From Bradyrhizobium sp. NAS80.1 (lineage in GTDB: Bacteria > Pseudomonadota > Alphaproteobacteria > Rhizobiales > Xanthobacteraceae): 39,890 nucleotides of DNA. This document shows, in pieces, positions 1 through 8,176 of the stretch. Position 1 is the stretch's first letter. Each line of letters opens with the position of its first letter. The notes beneath the pieces are model-generated. The model had not been told where the DNA came from and ran no database searches. It saw only the letters and a list, made by a program, of their open reading frames with translations. The DNA lies in NCBI RefSeq assembly GCF_001908205.1, contig NZ_LGHL01000070.1:1-39890 (forward strand), given 5' to 3'. A program made the position numbers and the translations under genes.

Positions 1-609
1 GCGCCGATGGTGGCGCCGATAGTGCCGAATGACCGCTGGTCGCTCGACTTCGTCTCGGATCAGCTTACCGATGGCCGCCGCTTCCGCATCCTGACCGTGG
101 TCGACGAGTGCACGCGCGAGTGCCTGGCGTTGGTGGCCGACACCTCGCTGTCGGGCTCCCGGGTGGCTCGGGAGCTTGACCGGCTGATAATCGAGCGCGG
201 CAAGCCCAAAATGGTGGTCAGCGACAACGGCACCGAATTGACCAGCAACGCCATCCTGACATGGGCCGATCAGAGCCGCGTCGCCTGGCATTACATCGCA
301 CCCGGCAAGCCGACGCAGAATGCCTTCATCGAAAGCTTCAATGGCCGCCTCCGAGACGAATTGTTGAACGAGACGCTGTTCACTTCGCTGGCCCAGGCCA
401 GGGTCGAACTCGGACATTGGCGGGCCGACTACAACGATACGCGACCCCACTCGCAACTCGGATGGAAAACACCATCCGAGTTCGCCTTCACCTGCAACCC
501 GCGACGGGATCTGGCGCTGCGCTATGCCGATGGCTCCGCACCAGCTCCCGTCGCTACCACCGCCCATTCGGGTAAATCCACCAGCCAGAGCGAACTCAGG
601 ACTGGATAA
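1..609 (+). mobile_element. IS3-family transposase OrfB, C-terminal part (cut by window edge)
   Basis: This is the integrase-core (DDE) half of an IS3-family transposase. The frame is open from base 1, so the gene begins upstream of the window. Visible features are the first catalytic Asp in 'WSLDFV', the second in 'VVSDNGTE', and the Glu in 'AFIESFNGRLRDE', followed by the typical 'HSQLGWKTPSEFA' tail. The DDE triad is therefore intact in the visible part. The protein ends at a TAA, and the following 'AACTTGGGGGCAAGGTCA' resembles the right terminal sequence of related elements, but the left end is outside the window, so the inverted repeats cannot be compared. It lies where traG or a small regulator would be expected upstream of trbB, so it probably marks a disruption of the conjugative element. 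The family is confident; the exact IS is not named. Confidence 0.85.
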
Positions 610-848
610 AACTTGGGGGCAAGGTCACGGGCTAGCGCGACAGCCTGCGGAGCGGGAGCTTCATCTTGCAGTCACAGAACTTCGTTTTCGTTCGGCAACT
701 GAGCCAGTGAAGGATTTCCCAAGACAGCTGGAAGTCCGTAGTCAACTGCAATCGCATCGACCAATTGCGCGTCTTAAGAATCAGCTACTGCTCAGTCGCC
801 GCTGTCTTGTATTTCAGGAACGGGCGAGTCGCTTTTTTTTCGCGCAGA

Positions 849-865
849 TAACGCCGAAGGCGTTA
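849..865. repeat. Short perfect inverted repeat
   Basis: TAACGCC and GGCGTTA flank a GAA loop, giving a 7-bp stem. No T-run follows on either strand in the right orientation, so it is not a convincing terminator. It is immediately followed by a second small GCCC-TCC-GGGC dyad. The role is unknown. Confidence 0.4.
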
Positions 866-1028
866 CGCCCTCCGGGCCTGGGTCTCCGATCTCAGTCCAC
901 TGGGAAACAGACGCGGTCGAGTAGACGAGATGTCTATTCTCAGTCTTTCCTTTTCTACGCCGCTCTACGATCACCGAAAGCACTTGTTGCGCTGGATCGT
1001 TTGGTGGCTTTTCTAATCATCCCCAGCT

Positions 1029-1050
1029 GAGGGCGCCTTTGGGCGTCCTC
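1029..1050. repeat. Hairpin just upstream of trbB
   Basis: GAGGGCGCC can pair with GGCGTCCTC across a TTTG loop, giving nine pairs including one G-T. It ends 18 bases before the preferred trbB start. It lacks a following T-tract, so it could be an attenuator or a leftover terminator of a lost upstream gene; either role is inference. Confidence 0.4.
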
Positions 1051-1068
1051 ATTCTGTGGGGGCGGCGG

Positions 1069-2032
1069 GTGGCAATCCATTCCTTTCAATCGGAGGCAAA
1101 TTCGCGCGGTGCGCGAATGCTGCGTAGCGCGCTTGGCACAGCGATTGCCGGCTACCTCGAAGATGAAGCGATCATTGAGGTGATGCTCAACCCAGATGGG
1201 CGGTTGTGGGTCGACCGGTTGTCGAGTGGTTTGACTGACACTGGCGAAACTCTGTCCGCGGCGGATGGTGAGCGCATCGTGCGCCTGGTGGCGCACCATG
1301 TCGGCGCGGAGGTGCATGCCGGCGCGCCACGGGTCTCGGCCGAACTGCCTGGGACCGGCGAGCGCTTCGAAGGTCTCTTGCCCCCCGGTCGTTGCAGCAC
1401 CGACCTTTGCCATCCGCAAGCCCGCCGTCGCCGTGTTTACGCTCGACGACTACGTCGCCAAGGGCATCATGAATTCAGAGCAGGCCAAGATCCTTAAGGG
1501 TGCGGTCGCCGCTCGTAAGAACATCCTCGTCGCCGGTGGCACATCGACCGGAAAGACAACGTTGACGAATGCGCTACTGGCGGAGGTGGCGAAGACCACC
1601 GATCGGGTCGTGCTGATCGAAGATACACGCGAACTTCAGTGCACGGCGCCCAATCTTGTAGCTTTGCGGACCAAAGATGGCGTGGCGACGCTTTCGGATC
1701 TTGTCCGCTCCTCGCTGCGACTGCGTCCGGATCGCATTCCCGTCGGCGAGGTCCGCGGTGCCGAAGCACTCGATTTGCTCAAGGCCTGGGGCACCGGTCA
1801 CCCAGGCGGCATCGGGACCATTCACGCGGGCAGCGCGCTCGGCGCTCTGCGGCGGCTTGAGCAGCTCATCCAGGAAGCGGTCATCACGGTTCCTCGCGCC
1901 CTGATCGCCGAGACGATCAACCTCGTCGCCGTCCTTGCGGGCCGCGGCGCCGATCGCCGCCTAGCTGAGCTCGCCGCCGTCATGGGGCTTGGTGACGCGG
2001 GCGACTACAACCTTTCATCAGCAGGAGACTGA
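1069..2032 (+). pseudogene. trbB: TrbB conjugal transfer ATPase (VirB11 family), frame broken at a C6 run
   Basis: TrbB is the hexameric VirB11-type ATPase at the cytoplasmic base of the type IV secretion channel. The N-terminal half ('LEDEAIIEVMLNPDGRLWVDRL', 'GERIVRLVAHHVGAEVHAG') is read from a GTG at 1069, chosen because a G-rich ribosome site lies at 1057-1061; an upstream TTG at 1039 sits inside a hairpin. The C-terminal half is in another frame and contains Walker A 'GGTSTGKTT', 'LIEDTREL', and the His-box 'GTIHAGS'. The switch falls at CCCCCC, 1381-1386: removing one C joins 'FEGLLPPVVAAPTFAIRKPAV' smoothly and gives about 320 aa, the normal family length. As written the protein stops at 1497. 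It is either a real frameshift or a sequencing error. It is followed by trbC after one base. Confidence 0.88.
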
Positions 2033-2033
2033 C

Positions 2034-2360
2034 ATGCGTCAGCAATTTCGCTTTCTTCGAGATGCCAGTTCACTGGCCGCCTTCGGTACGGTTGTTTTGG
2101 CGTCGGCGCCGGCATGGGCTGCTGGCTCAAATATGCCGTGGGAGCAGCCACTCAATCAGATCCTGCAATCGGTCGAAGGCCCCGTCGCCAAGATCATCGC
2201 TGTCATCATCATCGTCGTAACCGGGCTCACGCTCGCTTTCGGCGATTCGTCAGGTGGTTTCCGCAGACTGATCCAGATCGTGTTTGGTCTGTCGATCGCA
2301 TTCGCGGCCTCAAGCTTCTTCCTGTCGTTCTTCTCCTTCGGCGGCGGCGTGGTGATCTGA
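2034..2360 (+). CDS. trbC: TrbC conjugal pilin subunit (VirB2-like)
   Basis: TrbC is the prepilin of the trb mating system, processed and cyclised to form the conjugative pilus. The 108-aa protein has a long N-terminal leader ending near 'SAPAWAA', then two hydrophobic segments ('KIIAVIIIVVTGLTLAFG' and 'LIQIVFGLSIAFAASSFFLSF') separated by the short polar loop 'GDSSGGFRRL', which is the VirB2/TrbC layout. The ATG at 2034 is chosen because AGGAGA lies 5 bases upstream and it follows the trbB stop directly. The stop overlaps the trbD start (TGATG), which suggests translational coupling. The length and hydrophobic profile are normal. Confidence 0.9.
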   Translation: MRQQFRFLRDASSLAAFGTVVLASAPAWAAGSNMPWEQPLNQILQSVEGPVAKIIAVIIIVVTGLTLAFGDSSGGFRRLIQIVFGLSIAFAASSFFLSFFSFGGGVVI

Positions 2361-2623
2361 TGGATGAGCAGGTCGCAGGCTTTGTCGTGCCCGTTCACCG
2401 AGCACTCACCGAACAAATCTTGATGGGCGGCGCACCGCGCTCGGTCGCGATCGTCAACGGCACGCTTGCCGCGGCCCTTGGTCTTGGACTGCGGCTCTGG
2501 ATCGCGGGTCTCGTCCTCTGGTTCATCGGCCACATGGCCGCCGTCTGGGCCGCCAAGCGCGATCCTGCCTTTGTCGATGTGGTGCGCCGACATCTGCGCA
2601 TTCCCGGTCATCTCAGCGCCTGA
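2360..2623 (+). CDS. trbD: TrbD conjugal transfer inner-membrane protein (VirB3-like)
   Basis: TrbD is the small VirB3-type membrane partner of the TrbE/VirB4 ATPase. The protein is 87 aa. It begins 'MDEQVAGFVVPVHRALTEQI', contains 'LMGGAPRSVAIVNGTLAAAL', a hydrophobic hairpin 'LGLRLWIAGLVLWFIGHMAA', and ends with 'KRDPAFVDVVRRHLRIPGHL', all characteristic of the family. The ATG overlaps the trbC stop by one base. The trbE start follows ten bases downstream, in the usual trbC-trbD-trbE order. Nothing is odd. Confidence 0.9.
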   Translation: MDEQVAGFVVPVHRALTEQILMGGAPRSVAIVNGTLAAALGLGLRLWIAGLVLWFIGHMAAVWAAKRDPAFVDVVRRHLRIPGHLSA

Positions 2624-2633
2624 GCCCTCTGCC

Positions 2634-5075
2634 ATGATGAACCTTGCCGAATATCGTCATTCCAACGCGCGTCTCGCCGACTTCCTGCCTTGGGCAGCGC
2701 TGGTCGACGAAGGAATCATCCTGAACAAGGACGGCTCGTTCCAACGGACTGCGAAATTCCGCGGCCCCGACCTCGATAGCGCAGTGCCGGCTGAACTTGT
2801 TGCCGTCGCCGGCCGTCTGAACAACGCCGTGCGTCGTCTGGGATCTGGTTGGGCGGTGTTCGTTGAAGCGCAACGCCATTTTGCGGGTGCTTACCCGCCG
2901 AACACGTTTCCGGATGTCGCGTCCGCGCTGGTTGACGCGGAACGCAGGGCTCAGTTCGAAGAGGCGGGTGCCCATTACGAGTCCAGCTACTTCCTGACCT
3001 TCCTCTATCTGCCTCCGGAGGAGGGAGCGGCTAAGGCGGAGCGATTGCTCTATGAAGGTCGCGACCGCACCGTTGGAGCAGATGCCCGGGAGGTGCTGCG
3101 TGGGTTTGTCGACCAAACCAACCGCGTGCTCGGGCTCCTTGAAGGGTTCATGCCGGAATGCGCCTGGCTCGATGATCAGGACACGCTGACTTATCTGCAT
3201 TCGACGATCTCGACCAAGCGTCATCGCGTTCGGGTGCCAGAAATTCCGATGTACATCGATGCGCTGTTGGCCGATCAGCCGCTGACGGGCGGACTCGAGC
3301 CGATGCTGGGTTCAGCCAATGTGCGAGTTCTCACGATTGTCGGCTTTCCGGGCACGACGACGCCGGGAATTCTGGACGACCTGAATCGCCTGGCATTCTC
3401 GTATCGCTGGTCGACCCGCGCGATCATGCTCGACAAGACCGATGCCACGAAGCTGCTGACCAGGATTCGCCGGCAGTGGTTCGCGAAGCGAAAGTCCATC
3501 GGCGCCATACTCAAGGAGGTCATGACCAACGAGGCGTCGACGCTGCTCGATGCCGACGCCCACAACAAGGCGATAGACGCCGACGCGGCATTGCAGGAAC
3601 TGGGGTCCGATCAGATCGGACAAGCCTTTGTCACGGCGACCATCACCGTCTGGGACCGCGATCCTATTGCAGCCGATGAAAAGCTGCGGCTGGTCGAGAA
3701 GGTCATCCAGGGCCGTGATTTCACTTGCATGATCGAGAGGGTGAACGCTGTCGAAGCCTGGCTCGGCAGCTTGCCCGGGCACGTCTACGCCAACGTGCGA
3801 CAGCCACCGGTTTCGACCCTCAACCTCGCCCATATGATCCCGATGTCGGCCGTATGGGCGGGCGAGGCGAGGGATCTGCACTTCAAGGGTCCGCCGCTCC
3901 TGTTTGGCAAGACCGAGGGATCCACCCCGTTCCGATTTTCGCTCCACGTTGGCGACGTCGGCCATACGCTGGTGGTGGGACCGACGGGGGCCGGTAAGTC
4001 CGTTTTGCTTGCGCTGATGGCGCTGCAGTTCCGCCGCTACCCGAACGCTCAGGTCTTTGCGTTCGATTTTGGCGGTTCGATCCGGGCGGCTGCGCTCGCC
4101 ATGGGCGGCGACTGGCATGATCTCGGCGGTGCATTGTCTGACGGAGGTGAGCAACCCGTTGCGTTGCAGCCGCTGGCCTGGATCGACGACGCTTCCGAAC
4201 GAGGATGGGCCACGGAATGGATCGGCGCGATCCTGGCGCGGGAAAAGGTCGAGATCACCCCGGACGTCAAGGATCATCTGTGGTCCGCCCTGACGTCTCT
4301 CGCCTCGGCGCCGATGCAGGAACGCACCCTGACCGGCCTGTCAGTTCTGCTGCAATCGAACTCCCTGAAACGTGCCCTGCAACCCTATTGCCTGGGTGGC
4401 CCCTCCGGACGCCTGCTTGACGCTGAATTCGAGCGTCTTGGCGAGGCCTCGGTCCAGGCGTTCGAGACCGAAGGGCTGATCGGAACGAGCGCGGCCCCGG
4501 CTGTGCTGGCGTACCTCTTCCATCGTATCGGGGATCGGCTCGACGGCCGGCCGACCCTCCTGATTGTTGATGAAGGCTGGCTTGCCCTCGACGACGAGGA
4601 TTTTGCCGGCCAGCTCCGGGAATGGCTGAAGACGCTCCGGAAGAAGAATGCGTCCGTCATCTTCGCCACCCAATCGCTTTCGGACATCGATGGCTCCGCA
4701 ATCGCGCCGGCGATCATCGAAAGCTGCCCAACACGCCTGTTGCTGCCGAATGAACGGGCGATCGAGCCGCAGATCACTGCCATCTACCGCCGCTTCGGCC
4801 TCAATGACCGCCAGATCGAGCTTCTGAGCCGGGCCACGCCGAAGCGCGACTACTACTGCCAATCCCGTCGCGGCAACCGGATGTTCGAACTCGGCCTTGG
4901 TGAGGTCGCGCTCGCATTCACCGCAGCCTCGTCCAAGACAGACCAAGCTGCCATTGAGCAGCTCCTCGCCGAACATGGACCTGACGGCTTCGTGCCGGCC
5001 TGGCTCCAGCACCGCGGCCTTGCCTGGGCCACCGACCTGATCCCCAATCTCGTCAATCTGGAGAAATCGCTATGA
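2634..5075 (+). CDS. trbE: TrbE conjugal transfer ATPase (VirB4 family)
   Basis: TrbE is the large VirB4-type ATPase that energises pilus assembly and substrate transfer. It is 813 aa, normal for the family. The start at 2634 (tandem ATGs, 'MMNLAEYRH') is chosen because the longer frame upstream merely overlaps trbD. The N-terminal CagE/TrbE/VirB domain covers roughly the first 400 residues. The Walker A motif 'GPTGAGKSVL' lies near residue 450 and the Walker B strand 'PTLLIVDEGW' near residue 640, followed by 'VIFATQSLSDI' (sensor-like). The stop overlaps the trbJ start as ATGA. The gene is intact, in contrast to its frame-broken neighbours trbB and trbL. Confidence 0.95.
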   Translation: MMNLAEYRHSNARLADFLPWAALVDEGIILNKDGSFQRTAKFRGPDLDSAVPAELVAVAGRLNNAVRRLGSGWAVFVEAQRHFAGAYPPNTFPDVASALVDAERRAQFEEAGAHYESSYFLTFLYLPPEEGAAKAERLLYEGRDRTVGADAREVLRGFVDQTNRVLGLLEGFMPECAWLDDQDTLTYLHSTISTKRHRVRVPEIPMYIDALLADQPLTGGLEPMLGSANVRVLTIVGFPGTTTPGILDDLNRLAFSYRWSTRAIMLDKTDATKLLTRIRRQWFAKRKSIGAILKEVMTNEASTLLDADAHNKAIDADAALQELGSDQIGQAFVTATITVWDRDPIAADEKLRLVEKVIQGRDFTCMIERVNAVEAWLGSLPGHVYANVRQPPVSTLNLAHMIPMSAVWAGEARDLHFKGPPLLFGKTEGSTPFRFSLHVGDVGHTLVVGPTGAGKSVLLALMALQFRRYPNAQVFAFDFGGSIRAAALAMGGDWHDLGGALSDGGEQPVALQPLAWIDDASERGWATEWIGAILAREKVEITPDVKDHLWSALTSLASAPMQERTLTGLSVLLQSNSLKRALQPYCLGGPSGRLLDAEFERLGEASVQAFETEGLIGTSAAPAVLAYLFHRIGDRLDGRPTLLIVDEGWLALDDEDFAGQLREWLKTLRKKNASVIFATQSLSDIDGSAIAPAIIESCPTRLLLPNERAIEPQITAIYRRFGLNDRQIELLSRATPKRDYYCQSRRGNRMFELGLGEVALAFTAASSKTDQAAIEQLLAEHGPDGFVPAWLQHRGLAWATDLIPNLVNLEKSL

Positions 5076-5800
5076 GGCGTCTTGGCCTATTGGTGGCTGC
5101 CGGCACCATCGCGCTGGTGCTTGGCGTTACGGTGCCCGCACGGGCGCTGATCGTCTTTGATCCCAACAACTACGTTCAGAACGTCCTCACCGCTGCGCGG
5201 GAGCTCCAGCAGATCAACAACCAGATCACCTCGTTGCAGAACGAGGCGCAGATGCTGATCAATCAGGCGAAGAACTTGGCAAGCCTGCCGTATTCGTCGC
5301 TGCAGCAACTGCAATCATCGATCCAGCGGACCCAGCAATTGCTGGCCCAGGCGCAGCGCATCGCCTACGACGTCCAGCAGATCGACCGTGCATTCTCGAC
5401 CAGCTATGCGCCGGTCACCGGCAGTCAATCGAGCCAGGTGTTGGTCACCAACGCTCAATCGCGGTGGCAAAACACTTATGCGGCAACGCAAGACGCGCTC
5501 CGGGTTCAGGCTGGCATCGTTGGCAACCTCGATACCAATCGCATCCAAACGTCCGCGCTCGTAACATCAAGCCAAGGCGCCAGCGGTGCCTTGCAGGCAA
5601 CGCAGGCCGGTAATCAGATTCTCGCGCTGAACGCGCAGCAGCTCGCCGACCTCACTGCAGTCGTGACGGCACAGGGCAGGGCGCAGAGCCTTGAAGCGGC
5701 GCAGCGCGCCGCGGCCCAAGATCAGGGTCGAGAACAGCTCCGACGGTTTCTGACACCGGGGCAGGGCTATCAATCCCAAGACGTGAGGATGTTCCACTAA
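5072..5800 (+). CDS. trbJ: TrbJ periplasmic conjugal transfer protein (VirB5-like)
   Basis: TrbJ is a secreted minor pilus-associated component of the VirB5 type. The 242-aa protein starts with a clear Sec signal ('MRRLGLLVAAGTIALVLGVT' then 'VPARA'), followed by 'LIVFDPNNYVQNVLTAAREL', the family hallmark. The rest is Gln-rich and largely helical, with heptad-like repeats ('QINNQITSLQNEAQMLINQA') that suggest coiled coil. The start overlaps the trbE stop by four bases and the stop overlaps trbK by one base (TAATG). The length is normal. Confidence 0.9.
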   Translation: MRRLGLLVAAGTIALVLGVTVPARALIVFDPNNYVQNVLTAARELQQINNQITSLQNEAQMLINQAKNLASLPYSSLQQLQSSIQRTQQLLAQAQRIAYDVQQIDRAFSTSYAPVTGSQSSQVLVTNAQSRWQNTYAATQDALRVQAGIVGNLDTNRIQTSALVTSSQGASGALQATQAGNQILALNAQQLADLTAVVTAQGRAQSLEAAQRAAAQDQGREQLRRFLTPGQGYQSQDVRMFH

Positions 5801-6165
5801 TGACCGATGTAAGGGCATTCAAGGCATTGTCGTTGCTCACGACAGTCGGCGTATTTGTGGTTACAGCCTGCACGATTCAGCTTCGTGGTGGAGAAGAGAC
5901 CCCGCCGCCGCAAAGAGTGCAGACTACAGGTGCAACCAGCTCCGACCTCGCACGCTGCCGCCGCGTCAATTCGGAGGAAACGGACGGTTATCAGCACTGC
6001 AAGCAGGTTTGGGCCGAAAACAGGCGCCGCTTCTTTGGCAAGAAGGACGGTGTCGCGGCTTCCGGCCACGATGATGCAGCTGGTTCGACGCCCCTCCCAA
6101 AGGATCAGAGCCGGGTCCCGCCAGGATATCCGCTACCGGCGACGCCTGAGGCGAGCAAGCCATGA
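5800..6165 (+). CDS. trbK: TrbK-alt-like putative entry exclusion lipoprotein
   Basis: This 121-aa protein occupies the trbK slot between trbJ and trbL. An N-terminal hydrophobic segment 'ALSLLTTVGVFVVTACTIQL' includes a plausible lipobox (VTAC, Cys near residue 24), so it is probably lipid-anchored. The mid section 'DLARCRRVN...CKQVWAENRRRFFG' matches the conserved two-Cys/'AWAENRRRFF' pattern I associate with the alternative TrbK family of alphaproteobacterial elements. TrbK proteins block entry of a second copy of the same element. The C-terminal tail is Pro-rich and probably disordered. Function rests on position and this motif only. Confidence 0.75.
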   Translation: MTDVRAFKALSLLTTVGVFVVTACTIQLRGGEETPPPQRVQTTGATSSDLARCRRVNSEETDGYQHCKQVWAENRRRFFGKKDGVAASGHDDAAGSTPLPKDQSRVPPGYPLPATPEASKP

Positions 6166-7392
6166 CGGGTACCGGGATTATCGACCAGTTCCTGGAAACG
6201 TTCACGCGTTATATCGACAACGGCTTCGGGCTGCTCGGTAGCGACGTTGGATACCTGGCAACGACGCTTGCGGCGATCGACATCACGCTCGCCGCATTGT
6301 TCTGGAGTTGGGGAACGGACGAGGACATCATCGCGCGTCTCGTCAAGAAGACACTCTTTGTGGGCGTCTTTGCCTACCTCATCGGCAACTGGAATAGCTT
6401 GGCGCGCATCGTCTTCGAGAGCTTTGCCGGTCTTGGGCTGAAAGCATCCGGCGCGAGCCTATCCGCATCAGATTTCCTGCGACCGGGAAAGATCGCTCAG
6501 GTCGGACTCGACGCCGGCCGGCCGTTGCTCGATTCCATCTCCAGCCTGATGGGCTACATCAGTTTCTTCGAGAATTTCGTCCAGATCGTCGTTCTCCTGT
6601 TCGCGTGGGTCGTGGTGCTGCTCGCCTTTTTTATTTTGGCGATCCAGCTTTTCGTCACCCTCATCGAGTTCAAGCTGACGACGCTAGCCGGCTTCGTGCT
6701 TATTCCTTTTGGCCTGTTTGGCAAGACCGCTTTTGCGGCGGAGCGGGTCCTGGGCAACGTCATATCGTCAGGGATCAAGGTTTTGGTTCTGGCCGTCATC
6801 GTCGGCATCGGATCGACCCTGTTCTCGCAGTTCACCTCTGGCTTAGCTGGCGGTCAGCCGACCATCGAGGACGCGATGACGCTGGTCCTTGCGGCGCTCT
6901 CGCTATTGGGCCTCGGAATCTTCGGTCCCGGAATAGCAAACGGTCTGGTGTCCGGCGGACCACAGCTCGGCGCCGGTGCCGCGATTGGAACAGGCCTAGC
7001 CGCTGGCGGCGTTGTTGCGGCAGGCGCAGGTCTTGCCACCAGTGGTGCTAGTCTCGCTGGGGGGAACGATGGCAGCCGCGGCGCGTGGTGGCGGGGCCGT
7101 CTTGAGCGGAGCACCCGCGGCCTATCGAAGTGGCGGCCTTGCTGGCGTCGCGGAGGCCGGTAGCTCGGCTGCCATGAGCCCGTTGCGTCGCGCAGCGGCT
7201 GCGGTGGGCGGAGGTGGGCAAGCGGGCGAGCAAGCCATGAGCACTTCGGCTGTGGGGCAGCCCGATTGGGCACGCCGCATAAAACGCGTCCAGACCATTC
7301 GGCATGGTGCCTCAGTAGCCGGTCACGCGGTCCGTTCAGGCGATCACGGCGGCAGCGGCACTTCCGTGGACTTGTCCGAAGGAGAGCGCTGA
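6162..7392 (+). pseudogene. trbL: TrbL polytopic channel protein (VirB6-like), frame broken at a G6 run
   Basis: TrbL is the VirB6-type inner-membrane channel component. The N-terminal frame from the ATG at 6162 ('MTGTGIIDQFLETFTRYIDN') carries six or so hydrophobic segments and the signature 'FVTLIEFKLTTLAGFVLIPF'. At GGGGGG, 7059-7064, the frame fails. Dropping one G joins it to the downstream frame with the expected Ala/Gly-rich tail ('MAAAARGGGAVLSGAPAAYR', 'GGLAGVAEAGSSAAMSPLRR', 'QTIRHGASVAGHAVRSGDHG'), giving about 409 aa. As written, translation stops at 7163 after a scrambled Arg/Trp-rich tail, keeping the membrane part and losing the soluble C terminus. The start overlaps trbK by four bases. 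Confidence 0.88.
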
Positions 7393-7492
7393 CACGCAGC
7401 CAATGCGCTTTCGCCACACGCCGTGGGCAGCGCCTCAAATCCCGACGCCGCGCGACTTGAAACTGATCACTTGATCTAGGGGGCAATCATCG

Positions 7493-8176
7493 ATGTTCAA
7501 ACGACCTTCCGTTCACTATGGGCGCATGCCCGAACCGGTCACACCTTATCAAAAGGCAGCGCAGGTTTGGGACGAGCGCATTGGATCGGCACGCGTGCAA
7601 GCGAAGAACTGGCGCATGATGGCATTTGGCTGCCTCATGCTATCAGCCGGTCTCGCCGGAGGGCTTGTCTGGCATTCGAGCCAGGGATCGATCACGCCCT
7701 GGGTGGTCGAAGTGGATCATCTCGGCCAGGCCCAGAGGGTGGCGCCGGCTAACTTCGACTATCAACCCACTGACGCTCAGATCGCCTACCATCTGGCGCG
7801 CTTTATCGAGGATGTCAGAGGTCTGCCGGCTGACGGCATCGTTCTGCGCCAGAACTGGCTTCGGGCCTATGATTTTACGACCGATCGCGGGGCGGCGGCG
7901 CTCAACGACTACGCGCGCAACAATGACCCCTTTGCCAGGTTGGGCAAGGCGCAAGTCTCTGTCGACGTCTCGAGCGTCATTCGCGCGTCTTCAGAAAGCT
8001 TTCGGGTGGCCTGGACGCAGCGCGCCTACGACAACGGTTCGTTGAGCTCGACCGAGCGCTGGACAGCAATTCTCACGATCGTGATCGAGACGCCGCGCGA
8101 CGCCGAACGTCTGCGCAAGAATCCCCTTGGCGTCTACGTCCGCGCCATCAACTGGTCAAAGGAGTTGGGTCAGTGA
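7493..8176 (+). CDS. trbF: TrbF conjugal transfer protein (VirB8-like)
   Basis: TrbF is the VirB8-type bitopic assembly factor. The 227-aa protein has a short cytoplasmic N terminus ('MFKRPSVHYGRMPEPVTPYQ'), 'AAQVWDERIGSARVQAKNWR', one transmembrane helix near residues 43-60 and a periplasmic domain with 'ITPWVVEVDHLGQAQRV' and the C-terminal 'NPLGVYVRAINWSKEL', all typical. It starts 100 bases after trbL, a wider gap than elsewhere in this operon, with AGGGGG about nine bases before the ATG. Its stop overlaps the trbG start. It is intact. Confidence 0.92.
   Translation: MFKRPSVHYGRMPEPVTPYQKAAQVWDERIGSARVQAKNWRMMAFGCLMLSAGLAGGLVWHSSQGSITPWVVEVDHLGQAQRVAPANFDYQPTDAQIAYHLARFIEDVRGLPADGIVLRQNWLRAYDFTTDRGAAALNDYARNNDPFARLGKAQVSVDVSSVIRASSESFRVAWTQRAYDNGSLSSTERWTAILTIVIETPRDAERLRKNPLGVYVRAINWSKELGQ

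Larger units (their letters stand above)
610..1068. other. Intergenic stretch between the IS and trbB
   Basis: I recognise no protein-coding gene here. The first ~30 bases are probably the right end of the IS. A T8 tract lies at 833-840, a small perfect hairpin at 849-865 and a stronger hairpin at 1029-1050. The open frames covering it have no recognisable domain and no good ribosome site. It may be the decayed remnant of whatever preceded trbB before the IS arrived. Confidence 0.5.

Noticed and set aside
833..865. T8 tract and hairpin considered as a Rho-independent terminator of the IS
   Set aside because: The T-tract precedes the hairpin on the + strand and becomes an A-tract after it on the minus strand, so the order is wrong on both strands.
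955..1419. 154-codon minus-strand frame over the trbB 5' region
   Set aside because: The trbB N-terminal domain on the + strand explains the sequence; the antisense product is His/Arg-rich and unfamiliar.
3312..4277. 321-codon open frame antisense to trbE
   Set aside because: Lies wholly within an intact VirB4-family gene and shows no domain.
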